From NCBI RefSeq assembly GCF_000307225.1, contig NZ_HE978617.1:109261-173260 (forward strand): a stretch of 64,000 nucleotides of DNA, given 5' to 3'. The translations under genes were made by a program, and so were the position numbers. The notes beneath the pieces were generated by a model. That model saw nothing but the letters and a program-made list of their open reading frames with translations, did no database searches and was not told the DNA's origin. Of this stretch, positions 47,250 to 55,594 are shown in pieces. Position 1 is the first letter of the stretch; the number at the start of each line of letters is the position of its first letter. Source of the DNA: Anaerococcus vaginalis (lineage in GTDB: Bacteria; Bacillota; Clostridia; Tissierellales; Peptoniphilaceae).

Positions 47250-48111
47250 ATTTTTTCCTCACAATCATTTTTCTCATCCCCCTTGGACCAACTAGCATTG
47301 ATAATAAAGATATAAAGCTCATTATCAGAATAATTGTAGATCCAGTACTCATACCATCATAGGCTGTGGAAATATAGGTACCTATACATGCAGAAATTCC
47401 ACCAGATACTCCTGCAATTATTAACATAATATGAAACCTATCTGTCCACTGTAGGGCCGTAATTGCAGGAACTATAAGCATGGATGAAATCAATATTGCT
47501 CCAACAAGTTTAAGTCCTGTTGTAATCAAAAGCATAGTCGCAATTAAAATCACAGTATTCATCAACCCTGGATTTATTCCAATTGTTTTTGCATAAACTT
47601 CATCAAATACATAGACTTTTATTTCCTTATAAAAGGCTATGAGCATTAAGATTGAAAAAATTGATACTATAAATATTATCTTTACATCGTTTTTCATAAT
47701 GTAAGAAGCCTGGCCAAAAATATAGTTTTTAAGGCCAGATTGGGAAACTCCAGCATAGTCAGGATTGCCTTGGATAAAACTTTTTAAAACCATGCCTAGT
47801 CCAAAAAAGCTTGATAATACGATGGCTAAAGTAGCATCAAGGTCTATTTTTGAGTTGTTTGAAATAATATCAATTAAGAAAAATGATATAGCACCTGCAA
47901 AGGCAGCCCCAAACAAAAGTATGATTGGGGATTTTTCCATTGATAGCATAAAGGCAATGACAATGCCAGGATAGGTACTATGACCTATAGCATCACCTAT
48001 TAAAGACTTCCCCTTTAAAACGCTTATTGAACCAATTATACCAGTAGCCATGGCTAGAATTATTGTGCCTAAAGCTACTATTATAAATGAATAATTTCTT
48101 AAAATATCCAT
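47242..48111 (-). CDS. Metal ABC transporter permease
   Basis: The 289-residue ABC-3 (ZnuB/TroC/MntB) membrane protein has about eight helices. Key segments are LKGKSLIGDAIGHSTYPGI and LKLVGAILISSMLIVPAITA. It forms a heterodimer with the product of the overlapping permease gene. It lies 4 bp after the ATPase gene. Confidence 0.92.
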   Translation of the reverse strand: MDILRNYSFIIVALGTIILAMATGIIGSISVLKGKSLIGDAIGHSTYPGIVIAFMLSMEKSPIILLFGAAFAGAISFFLIDIISNNSKIDLDATLAIVLSSFFGLGMVLKSFIQGNPDYAGVSQSGLKNYIFGQASYIMKNDVKIIFIVSIFSILMLIAFYKEIKVYVFDEVYAKTIGINPGLMNTVILIATMLLITTGLKLVGAILISSMLIVPAITALQWTDRFHIMLIIAGVSGGISACIGTYISTAYDGMSTGSTIILIMSFISLLSMLVGPRGMRKMIVRKKYD

Positions 48112-48115
48112 ATCC

Positions 48116-48826
48116 TTACCTCACAAAGGCCTTGTCAACATTTTCTTTTGTAAAAACTTCAGAGACTTTACCTTGAGCTATTACTTTTTTATTTAAAATT
48201 ATGATATGATCGAAGTATTTTTCTATAGTGTTTAAATCGTGATGAACAACTATGGATGTCTTTCCCTTCATTTGAGAATCCTTCATAAAGTCAAATATAA
48301 CTTTTTCTGTCACCTTATCAACGCCAGCCAGTGGCTCATCCATGAAATATATATCAGCATCTTGGGCAATAGCTCTTGCTATAAATACTCTTTGCCTTTG
48401 GCCGCCTGATAATTCTGAAATTTGTCTGTCTTCAAAATCGTGCATACCAATTTTTTTAAGGGCGGATCTTGCAAGATCATAATCATGCTTACTCGGTCTT
48501 TTGAGCCAACCAAGATGGACATACCTACCCATAAGCACAACATCTAAAACTGTTGTTGGAAAATCCCAATTTACAGATGCTGTTTGGGGTATATAGGCAA
48601 TTTTTTTCTTGACCTCTTCAAAGGACTTTCCCATGATAACCACTGACCCTGATAATTTTTTTTGTAAATTTAAAATTCCCTTTATCAAGGTTGACTTTCC
48701 TGCTCCATTAGGGCCAATTATTGCTGTAATTGAATTATTGACTATTTCAATATCATTATCCCAAAGAACAGGCTTATATGAATATGCAATTGTCATGTCC
48801 TCTACTTTAATAATTACATCTTTCAT
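48116..48826 (-). CDS. Metal ABC transporter ATPase
   Basis: The 236-residue subunit drives Mn/Fe/Zn import. It has Walker A (GPNGAGKST), the signature LSGGQRQRVFIARA, Walker B (DIYFMDEP) and the switch His (VVHHDL). It lies 7 bp after the substrate-binding protein gene. Confidence 0.94.
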   Translation of the reverse strand: MKDVIIKVEDMTIAYSYKPVLWDNDIEIVNNSITAIIGPNGAGKSTLIKGILNLQKKLSGSVVIMGKSFEEVKKKIAYIPQTASVNWDFPTTVLDVVLMGRYVHLGWLKRPSKHDYDLARSALKKIGMHDFEDRQISELSGGQRQRVFIARAIAQDADIYFMDEPLAGVDKVTEKVIFDFMKDSQMKGKTSIVVHHDLNTIEKYFDHIIILNKKVIAQGKVSEVFTKENVDKAFVR

Positions 48827-48833
48827 AAGCCAC

Positions 48834-49775
48834 CTATTTCAAGTTTTCCACAATTAAATCGACGTTGTGTTTGTACATATCTATATAAGAGTCGCCTGCT
48901 TGACCTTCTGGTGCTAGAGAATCTGAAAATAATTCCTTGCCTTGGCCTGATACAACTTTAACATCAAATCCTTTAGCATTAACAGCTTCCTTTAACTTTT
49001 CCATCCTCATTGGATCAGTAGTTGATTCTGCAAAAATAGCTTTAATTTTATTTTTTACAATAAAGTTTACAGTATCTTCTATATCTTTGTTCGCAACTTC
49101 ACTATCAGTTGAAACTCCTTGGGGTGCCTTAACTGGTATGTTATAGGCCCTAGAAAAATAATTAAAAGCATCATGTGGGGTAATTAGGTACCTACTAGAT
49201 TCTGGAATTGAATTTATTTTTTCTTTATTTTCTTTATCTAGGTCATCAAGCTTAGCTAGATAGTCTTTTAAGTTTTTTTCAATGTTCTCTTTTTCCTCAG
49301 GAAGAAGTTTTTCTAAATCTTCTGCAGCATTTCTTGTTGCTTCCTTATAAAGATTTATATTAAACCAAAAATGTGGATCAACTACAACTTTTCCATCTTG
49401 CTCCATCTCCCCAACATCTTCCTTTTTAAAGCTTCTAGCTACTGCAGAGCCTCTCTTTTCTAAAACATCAACCATCTTTCCCTCAAAATGTAAACCATGA
49501 TATAAAAGAAGGTCAGCCTTTTTAATCTTTTCCAAATCTTGTGGCTTTGCGGTATAAAGGTGTGGGTCCTCGCCAGCAGGAATTATAAGTTCCCTATCAA
49601 CCTTATCCCCAACTAGGTTATATACCATATCATATAAAAATGAAGTTGTAACGGTAACAACTTTCTTCTCCTTTGATTGATTTCTAATATCTAAAGCATC
49701 TTTATTATCGTTTTTTGAACAGGAACTAACAAAAATAAGTACCGCTAGCATAATAAGTATCTTTTTAAATTTCAT
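48834..49775 (-). CDS. Metal-binding lipoprotein (ZnuA/TroA/MntA type)
   Basis: The 313-residue cluster A-I binding protein has a signal peptide with lipobox VSSC. Metal ligands are expected at the His in EDPHLYTAKPQ, the His in VVDPHFWFN, the Glu of IFAESTTDP and the C-terminal Asp of AGDSYIDMYKHN. There is no long His-rich loop, which argues for Mn or Fe rather than Zn. It heads the operon, below a metal-repressor box. Confidence 0.92.
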   Translation of the reverse strand: MKFKKILIMLAVLIFVSSCSKNDNKDALDIRNQSKEKKVVTVTTSFLYDMVYNLVGDKVDRELIIPAGEDPHLYTAKPQDLEKIKKADLLLYHGLHFEGKMVDVLEKRGSAVARSFKKEDVGEMEQDGKVVVDPHFWFNINLYKEATRNAAEDLEKLLPEEKENIEKNLKDYLAKLDDLDKENKEKINSIPESSRYLITPHDAFNYFSRAYNIPVKAPQGVSTDSEVANKDIEDTVNFIVKNKIKAIFAESTTDPMRMEKLKEAVNAKGFDVKVVSGQGKELFSDSLAPEGQAGDSYIDMYKHNVDLIVENLK

Positions 49776-49808
49776 ATTTCCTCCAATGAATTAATATTTT
49801 CACAAAAG

Positions 49809-49822
49809 TTAGGCGTGCCTAA
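49809..49822. promoter_or_regulatory. DtxR/MntR-type operator
   Basis: TTAGGCGTGCCTAA is a perfect palindrome of the TTAGG-N4-CCTAA type. It covers the predicted start of the importer transcript, so the repressor encoded at the operon's end would close the loop. Confidence 0.85.
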
Positions 49823-49830
49823 TTATTTAT

Positions 49831-49859
49831 ATTGTAGCTCTTCAATTTATTTTTGTCAA
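49831..49859 (-). promoter_or_regulatory. Promoter of the metal importer
   Basis: TTGACA (49854-49859) and TACAAT (49831-49836), minus strand, are 17 bp apart. Confidence 0.88.
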
Positions 49860-50044
49860 TTATTTTTTGATAATAATTATTATTTGCACATGGATAAGAA
49901 GATCAATCTACATTTTAAGGGGATTAATTTATTAAAGCAATAAAAAAGTGATGTGCAGAACAGACTTACCTATTCGCCAACACCATCAAAGTAATCCTCC
50001 CGAATATTGTATTATTTCCGGGAGAATTTGATTTCTTATTAACT
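49860..50044. other. Intergenic, one hairpin, no gene seen
   Basis: The stretch holds a hairpin CTCCCG...CGGGAG near 50000-50030 with weak T tails. No reading frame or known site is recognised. It sits between the importer promoter and an AlbA_2-type remnant. Confidence 0.5.
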
Positions 50045-50300
50045 TTATTTGTTTACTTTCCAATATCCATCTTTAACGCTGCCATTATAGTCGATTGTTT
50101 TTTCAATTTTAAGAACTTTTAAATCTCTTTCAATCGTACTTACAGATACCTATAATATATGAGGTAATTCAATAGTTCTTATGTCGTCTGTCTGTTGTCT
50201 TTAACTTTTTACCATCATTTTCACCCTCATTTTACCCCTCATTTTGACCGTCATTTTGCTTGTCATAATTTAGATTTTTTAGAATTGTAGTTAAAGAAGA
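50045..50300 (-). pseudogene. Remnant of an AlbA_2/RecG-like ATP-binding protein, C-terminal end
   Basis: In one frame the minus strand reads TILKNLNYDKQNDGQNEG, stop, NEGENDGKK, then further stops, then VSVSTIERDLKVLKIEKTID and DGYWKVNK to a stop at 50045. The repetitive NDGQNEG linker and the closing winged helix with GYWKV are typical of AlbA_2-domain (Schlafen-like) accessory proteins. No start or catalytic part remains. Edges are approximate; 50301-50457 holds no recognisable gene. Confidence 0.65.
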
Positions 50301-50457
50301 TTCTGTGGATTAAACTCTGTCCTTAATCCTTCTTTATAATTTTCTTCCACATTCCTTTTGAACTGTCGATTTTAAGTTTACAGTTGAATTTTCTAACTAA
50401 TAGTTATTAAGTATTGATTTTGCCTTAGTCGCTATTGTAAATAATTATTTCCTCAAG

Positions 50458-50495
50458 CCAAAAAGACCGCAGGTCTTAGCTTACGGTCTGATTTT
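50458..50495 (-). terminator. Terminator of mgtA (GACCGC family, copy 2)
   Basis: GACCG pairs with CGGTC around a 14-base inner region, with T5 on the minus strand, 30 bp after the mgtA stop. It shares AAAAAGACCGCA with the hairpins at 45556 and 55492. Confidence 0.8.
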
Positions 50496-50524
50496 ATCTT
50501 TCTCTTGTATTTACTTTTATTAGC

Positions 50525-53065
50525 CTAGTTAGTAGTCTTTCTGGAGAAGGAGTTATGTTTATAGAATCTTTTCTTCATTATTTCTGCGACTGAAGCGTAG
50601 ATTAGGGATATAGAAAGCATAGCGATTAGTACCTTGATAGGTAATGCAATTAGGCCTAAGCAGCTGTTGATAGGGCTGTAAATTATTGCAATTAAGCATA
50701 TACTTACGGCTATTATTGATACTATAAGCTTCTTACTCGCCTTGCTTTTAAATACTGGTCTTGCAGTTCTTACTATTAGCATTACAACCATTGCAGAGAT
50801 TACGGATTCTAACATCCAGGCGGTTTGAAAGAGTTTTTCATCGGCCTTAAAGAAAATCATCATTATAAAAAATGTTAGATAGTCAAAAAGGGAAGATGTT
50901 ATTCCAAATACAATCATAAATTTTTTGATGAATTTCATATCCCATTTTACAGGACTTTTTAACCAATCATCGTCTACTGAGTCTGATGCAATTTGCAAGG
51001 ATGGAAAGTCTGTAAATAAATTTGTTAGTAGAATTTGTTTTGGCAAAAGTGGCAAAAATTTTAGGAATAGACTTGCCCCAGCCATTGAAAACATATTTCC
51101 AAAGTTGGCGCTCGTTGCAACGAATATATATTTCAAAGTGTTAATAAAGGTCCTTCTGCCTTCTTTTATTCCAGATAATAAAACTTCTAAACTATTTTGT
51201 AAAAGAACAATGGATGCTGCATCTTTCGCTGTATCAGCCGCTGTGTCGACTGATATTCCAACATCAGCTTGTTTTATGGCTGGCGCATCATTTATACCAT
51301 CACCCATATAGCCCACTATCTCGCCTGCTTCTTTGTAGGCTCTGATTATTTTTTCCTTTTGATTTGGACTTATTTCAGCAAAAATATCAATGTCTAGAAC
51401 TTTTTTGTTTAGTTGACTTATAGAATATGAGCTTAAATCTTCGCCAAGGAGAATTTTATCTGGATTAAGGCCAATTTGTCCTCCAATATTTTTGGCAATT
51501 TCTTTATTGTCCCCCGTTATCATTTTTAGAGATACCCCTAGGGTATTCATTTGCTCAATTACATCTTTTATATCTTCTTTTAATGGATCGATAAATAGCA
51601 AGAATCCCTTAAAAATCATGCCTTCCGCCTTTTGTTTTTGGAAGTTACAATCATCACTTAATTCTTTATAAGAAAGGCCCAAGACTCTGTAGCCCTTGCT
51701 TGAAAACTCATCAAATAAATCAAATATATGACTTTTAATTTCATTAATGTTTCCAATAGAGCCATCGGATTTTTGATAAGAATTACTTATTTCTACAATG
51801 TTTTCGAAGGCCCCTTTTGTTACCATCAAATTTTTATTTGAAAAATCAGTTCCTGCCTTTACCATTATACTTAAAAGTTTATTTTCAAAGGAGTAGGGAA
51901 TTTCAAAAAGCTTTTTATAAGATGAAAAATCGACCTTATTTGAACTTAAAATCGCTTCATCAATTGGATTTTTATAGCCTTCTTGAAAATATGAATTAAT
52001 AGCCGCAAATTTTTCTAAAGAATCAGATTCTTCTCCATTAAAATCTAATGCCTTATCTAGCTTGACCTTTCCTTTTGTTATCGTTCCAGTTTTATCAGAA
52101 CACATAATCGTCATGGAGCCAAAATTTTCTATAGCATTTAATTTTTTTACAATTACCCCTTCTTCAGACATTCTTTTAGCCCCTTGTGACAAATTCACAC
52201 TTATTATAGCAGGCAACATCTGTGGGGTTAAGCCAACAGATAAAGCCAAGGCAAACATAAATGAGTCTAAGAAAGATTTATTTAAAATAATATTAAAAAT
52301 AAATATTAAACCGATTAAAATAGTTGTAACACGTAAAATTAAGTTTCCAAAATTCTTAATGCCTTTTTCAAAATCTGTATCAGCATCCTTTTGGCTAAGA
52401 GATGAAGTGATTTTGCCAAACTCAGAATCCTTCGCTAAATTAACAACAATAGCCCTTCCTGATCCGCTAATAATATGGGTTCCCATCCAAAGGCAATTTT
52501 TCCTTTCAGAAAGAGAAGTCTTGGCAGGAACTTTCCCAACTAGCTTTTCAACAGGGAAGGTCTCGCCCGTTAGGCTTGACTCATCGCTCGTAAGTGAATT
52601 ACCTTCAAGAAGCAAACAATCAGCAGGTATCATGTCGCCTGTTTTTACGCTAATGATATCACCAATGGTCAAATTTGCATTATCCAATTCTTTGAAAGAG
52701 CCATCTCTTAAAACAGCAGATGTTACACTTACTGATGAAAGGAGCTTTTTTACAGCATCCTTTGCCTTACTTTCATGAAGATAGCTTAAAAATGAAGAAA
52801 TAAAAATTATAATCAAAATGATAACACCATCAGAATAATCCTTCAAAAATATAGATAGAACTGCCGCAAATATAAGGATCATAGTTATTGGACTTTTAAA
52901 TTGCGATAAAAAAATCATAAAATTAGAGCTAGATTTCTTTTCCGCAAAAACGTTTTTACCATAATTTTCAATCCTATCACAAGCTTCTTTGCTTGATAAT
53001 CCAGCTTCACTTGTATTTAACTCTTTTAAAATATCATCTTTATCATATGCCCAAAAATCTTTCAT
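50525..53065 (-). CDS. mgtA: Magnesium-translocating P-type ATPase
   Basis: The 846-residue membrane pump belongs to the P3B (MgtA/MgtB) class. The phosphorylated Asp is in CSDKTGTITKG (about residue 337), with the TGES-type loop LTGETFPVEK, the nucleotide site VTKGAFENI and the hinge GDGINDAPA. The membrane segment TNLFTDFPSLQIASD matches the MgtA signature. It has its own terminator. About 300 bp lie upstream, with no M-box or other known Mg sensor seen. Neighbours on both sides are accessory remnants, so it may be part of a transferred segment. Confidence 0.93.
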   Translation of the reverse strand: MKDFWAYDKDDILKELNTSEAGLSSKEACDRIENYGKNVFAEKKSSSNFMIFLSQFKSPITMILIFAAVLSIFLKDYSDGVIILIIIFISSFLSYLHESKAKDAVKKLLSSVSVTSAVLRDGSFKELDNANLTIGDIISVKTGDMIPADCLLLEGNSLTSDESSLTGETFPVEKLVGKVPAKTSLSERKNCLWMGTHIISGSGRAIVVNLAKDSEFGKITSSLSQKDADTDFEKGIKNFGNLILRVTTILIGLIFIFNIILNKSFLDSFMFALALSVGLTPQMLPAIISVNLSQGAKRMSEEGVIVKKLNAIENFGSMTIMCSDKTGTITKGKVKLDKALDFNGEESDSLEKFAAINSYFQEGYKNPIDEAILSSNKVDFSSYKKLFEIPYSFENKLLSIMVKAGTDFSNKNLMVTKGAFENIVEISNSYQKSDGSIGNINEIKSHIFDLFDEFSSKGYRVLGLSYKELSDDCNFQKQKAEGMIFKGFLLFIDPLKEDIKDVIEQMNTLGVSLKMITGDNKEIAKNIGGQIGLNPDKILLGEDLSSYSISQLNKKVLDIDIFAEISPNQKEKIIRAYKEAGEIVGYMGDGINDAPAIKQADVGISVDTAADTAKDAASIVLLQNSLEVLLSGIKEGRRTFINTLKYIFVATSANFGNMFSMAGASLFLKFLPLLPKQILLTNLFTDFPSLQIASDSVDDDWLKSPVKWDMKFIKKFMIVFGITSSLFDYLTFFIMMIFFKADEKLFQTAWMLESVISAMVVMLIVRTARPVFKSKASKKLIVSIIAVSICLIAIIYSPINSCLGLIALPIKVLIAMLSISLIYASVAEIMKKRFYKHNSFSRKTTN

Positions 53066-53134
53066 TCCTACCTCCTATTCGTTTCAATATATATCAAAAA
53101 AATTTAAAAAGCAATAAGAAAGACAAAATAATAA

Positions 53135-53170
53135 GATAAAAAACCAGACTTAGCTTTATAGCTAGTCTGC
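53135..53170 (-). terminator. Terminator below the KilA-N remnant
   Basis: CAGACT-AGCT pairs with AGCT-AGTCTG, with T6 on the minus strand. It lies upstream of mgtA and so isolates it. The rest of 53066-53372 shows an AT-rich promoter zone and one copy of a direct repeat, no gene. Confidence 0.8.
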
Positions 53171-53322
53171 TAATCGCCCTAGTTTACATGCTTAAAATCT
53201 TTACAAGATCTCTTGCTATATAATCTCAGAAACTTTCAGTTACTTACCTTAGTTTTCAGACTCATATGCACTTCGTTTTAGTTGGACTTTGGAATCCTTG
53301 AAAATCACCCCGTAATATTAAG

Positions 53323-53354
53323 ATTTTTAGTCCCGTCCCAGTCCCAGTACCGGA
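53323..53354. repeat. 32-bp direct repeat, left copy
   Basis: Thirty-two bases containing TCCCGTCCCAGTCCCAGTAC are identical to 58236-58267 in the same orientation. The GC-rich core stands out in this AT-rich DNA. The two copies bracket about 4.9 kb. Confidence 0.9.
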
Positions 53355-53372
53355 CAAAACACGATAATAATT

Positions 53373-54200
53373 TTAATTAGAAAGTTTTTTAATATCTAAT
53401 TGCTTTAATTTTTCTAAAGATATGAGTTGGGTCTTTGCAAGATTTCTAAGTTCAATCATTCTTTCTTTTTGCTCTAATCCTTTTTCAATTAGAATTGCAT
53501 TGTAGGATTCCATATTAGCAAGTACTAATAGTTCATTAAAACTTGTATAGTCTCTCATGTTTCCTTTTAGGTCAGGATTTTCTTCACGCCACTGTTTTGC
53601 TCTTTTATCAAAGAGTTCCACATTAAGCATATCTGCTTCAATTGCATATTTAAATGATAACTGCTCATCTGTAAGGTCTTTTAATAAATACTCTTTGATG
53701 GCATCTGTATAAATTTTATAATTGATTTTAGATATTTCTCTATGCAGATTCCAAGTAAGAGATAGTTTTGAGTTTTCATCTTCTTTAAGTCTTTGATAAT
53801 CTTTAATTATATAAAGTTCAAATTCTACAGATATCCATGAAGCAAATTTAAAAGCTATATCTTTATGAGCATATGTGCCACCATATCTACTCAACTTTAC
53901 AAATAGTCCTACTGCATTAGTGGTTTTCTGCCATTTTTGAGGTGATAAAGTAAAAGCGTTGCTACCAGCCTCTTTTAAATACCCCTAGAATTCGAGGTGG
54001 TTAAAATCTGGATTATTTAACTGCTCCCAAATGCCAAGATATTCTATTGTATTATAGTTTCGCATCCAATTTGAAACAACTACATTAGGTTCTTCCTTGT
54101 TTTTATATTTTGCTATATCAGTAAGACTTATATAGTCATTTTAAAAATCTTCTGTGTAAACCTCAATATCAAAGCCTAAATCTATATCTAGTTTCCAACC
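53373..54200 (-). pseudogene. KilA-N domain protein (phage antirepressor type), two stop codons
   Basis: One unbroken frame reads NDYISLTDIAKYKN, NWMRNYNTIEYLGIWEQLNN, KEAGSNAFTLSPQKWQKTTN and SRYGGTYAHKDIAFKFASWI to a stop at 53373, interrupted by TAA at 54141-54143 and TAG at 53985-53987. This is the KilA-N DNA-binding domain plus its helical C-terminal part (EYLLKDLTDEQLSFKYAIEA). Only the last 170 or so residues are open. Because the damage is by in-frame substitution, this is real decay and not a sequencing slip. The left edge is approximate. Confidence 0.85.
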
Positions 54201-54258
54201 GTCTTTGATACAATTAAATTATTTCTCTTAACCCTGAAACTCTTTACATTTGGGTATA

Positions 54259-54296
54259 GAAAAAGCACATGCTAAGTCCAAGTAAGTGCTTAGCTA
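54259..54296 (-). terminator. Terminator of the MerR-family gene
   Basis: AAGCAC pairs with GTGCTT, with T5 on the minus strand; the stem begins within the gene's last codons. Confidence 0.7.
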
Positions 54297-54299
54297 TAA

Positions 54300-55151
54300 T
54301 TATCGATATTTATTATTTAGATACTCTTCATTTGCTTTTAGCAACTTCTTATAGTAATCATCATAGCTCTTGCTAAATTTTCTAATAAGTGGAATTGCTA
54401 TTTCATAATACTGATTTTCCTTCATAAAGTTTTTAAGCTTATCTTGGATCTGTTTCATCATGCTATTTTGATACTCTTCACTATTTTTATAACTTTCATA
54501 TTGAGAAATTACATCTTCATTATCTTTCATCCACTTTTCAGGACTCTCTATAGCATCTAGTTTAGCCTGATTCACATCTTTTAGGGTTTTCATATCAAAG
54601 GGTGAGCTAATCTTCTCAATGTATTTTCCCTCTTCTTCAGTTAATTCAAAAGAAGGGAGCCTATCAAGATAAGCTATATATTTATAAAAAGAATTCTTAC
54701 CATCATTTTCTAATGGTGTATCCAAAAATGGTTGATAGGCAGCAAATAATATTTGTCCAAAATATCCTGGAAAGGCAATTTCTAGTTTTTCATAGATCGT
54801 TTGTTCCACCTCTAGTAGTGAAACTTTCTCATTGATTATTTCATTTCTTTCACCTCTAACAATCATTTCTAGTATTACTTTCCTTTTTTCATCAAGGTCC
54901 AATTGATGTTGTTTTTCCCTTAAAACAGAAGACAGAGTATCACCACCTGACGATATACACCGATAAATATCTGAGATACTCATTCCCAATTTTCTAAATA
55001 TAGATACCTTTTTTAGAATCTCTAAATCCTTTATACTATAGTCTCTATAACCATTCTCAGATTTCTGAGGATTGATAAGTCCTTTATCCTCATAATACTC
55101 TATTGCCTTCCTAGTTAGACCCGTTTCTTTTTGAATTTCACTTCTTAACAT
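54300..55151 (-). CDS. MerR family regulator with large effector domain
   Basis: The 283-residue protein begins with a MerR winged helix (MLRSEIQKETGLTRKAIEYY, GYRDYSIKDLEILKK), a coiled-coil dimerisation helix near 80-110, then about 180 helical residues of unknown fold. No metal-binding cysteines are present, so it is a drug- or metabolite-type regulator. The ATG at 55151 follows AAAGGAGG. Its own promoter has the 19-bp spacer and dyad typical of MerR targets, so autoregulation is likely. No obvious target transporter is adjacent. Confidence 0.88.
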   Translation of the reverse strand: MLRSEIQKETGLTRKAIEYYEDKGLINPQKSENGYRDYSIKDLEILKKVSIFRKLGMSISDIYRCISSGGDTLSSVLREKQHQLDLDEKRKVILEMIVRGERNEIINEKVSLLEVEQTIYEKLEIAFPGYFGQILFAAYQPFLDTPLENDGKNSFYKYIAYLDRLPSFELTEEEGKYIEKISSPFDMKTLKDVNQAKLDAIESPEKWMKDNEDVISQYESYKNSEEYQNSMMKQIQDKLKNFMKENQYYEIAIPLIRKFSKSYDDYYKKLLKANEEYLNNKYR

Positions 55152-55174
55152 GGTTATATACCTCCTTTGATTAA

Positions 55175-55205
55175 AGGATAACGCGGTCCCCAACGGACAG
55201 GTCAA
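55175..55205 (-). promoter_or_regulatory. MerR-type promoter with 19-bp spacer
   Basis: TTGACC (55200-55205) and TATCCT (55175-55180), minus strand, are 19 bp apart. A GTCC...GGAC dyad lies in the spacer. MerR proteins act by twisting such over-long spacers. The predicted transcript starts almost at the AAAGGAGG site. From 55206 to 55491 nothing else is recognised. Confidence 0.8.
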
Positions 55206-55491
55206 ACCCATACACTATATAAAATTCCCACTTATCTATAAACTAAAACAATACCTGAACATTTTTGCAAAGTGCTTATTTTCTTTTTGATAAATCTTAT
55301 TCAAACAAACACTCAAATCGACATTTTATTGTCGCATAATTTACTTGTTTGCTATATAATCTAAATGTTCCATCAAGTATTCTGTCATAGTCTTAATAAA
55401 TTTCACTATTTTATTTACCTTAATTAATGACCTAATTTATAACAACTTGCATAATTATATAAAATCAAGATTTTTAAAATGAAAATATGTA

Positions 55492-55531
55492 GGCAAAAAG
55501 ACCGCAGCTTCAAACTACGGTCTAATTTTTT
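55492..55531 (-). terminator. Terminator after the 757-aa gene (GACCGC family, copy 3)
   Basis: AGACCG pairs with CGGTCT, with T5 on the minus strand. It shares GGCAAAAAGACCGCA with copy 1. Confidence 0.8.
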
Positions 55532-55540
55532 GTCCAAATT

Positions 55541-55562
55541 TAAACCACTTGGAACTATTATT
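55541..55562. repeat. 22-bp direct repeat, left copy
   Basis: Twenty-two bases (TAAACCACTTGGAAC, then TATTATT) are identical to 58005-58026 in the same orientation. The pair encloses the 757-aa gene. Confidence 0.88.
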
Positions 55563-55594
55563 TACATACCACCCGGTTGTTAGTTTTCTGCACC

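Noticed and set aside
52062..52778. A 238-residue plus-strand frame inside mgtA
   Set aside because: It lies opposite clearly conserved MgtA codons, has no ribosome binding site and no protein-like composition.
53066..53322. Magnesium riboswitch (M-box) or ykoY-like element before mgtA
   Set aside because: No conserved M-box segments or terminator/antiterminator pair were found; only an unrelated terminator and AT-rich DNA.
54300..55211. A 303-residue version of the MerR protein starting at 55211
   Set aside because: The extra 20 residues come from the promoter and operator; AAAGGAGG and the MerR N terminus fix the start at 55151.
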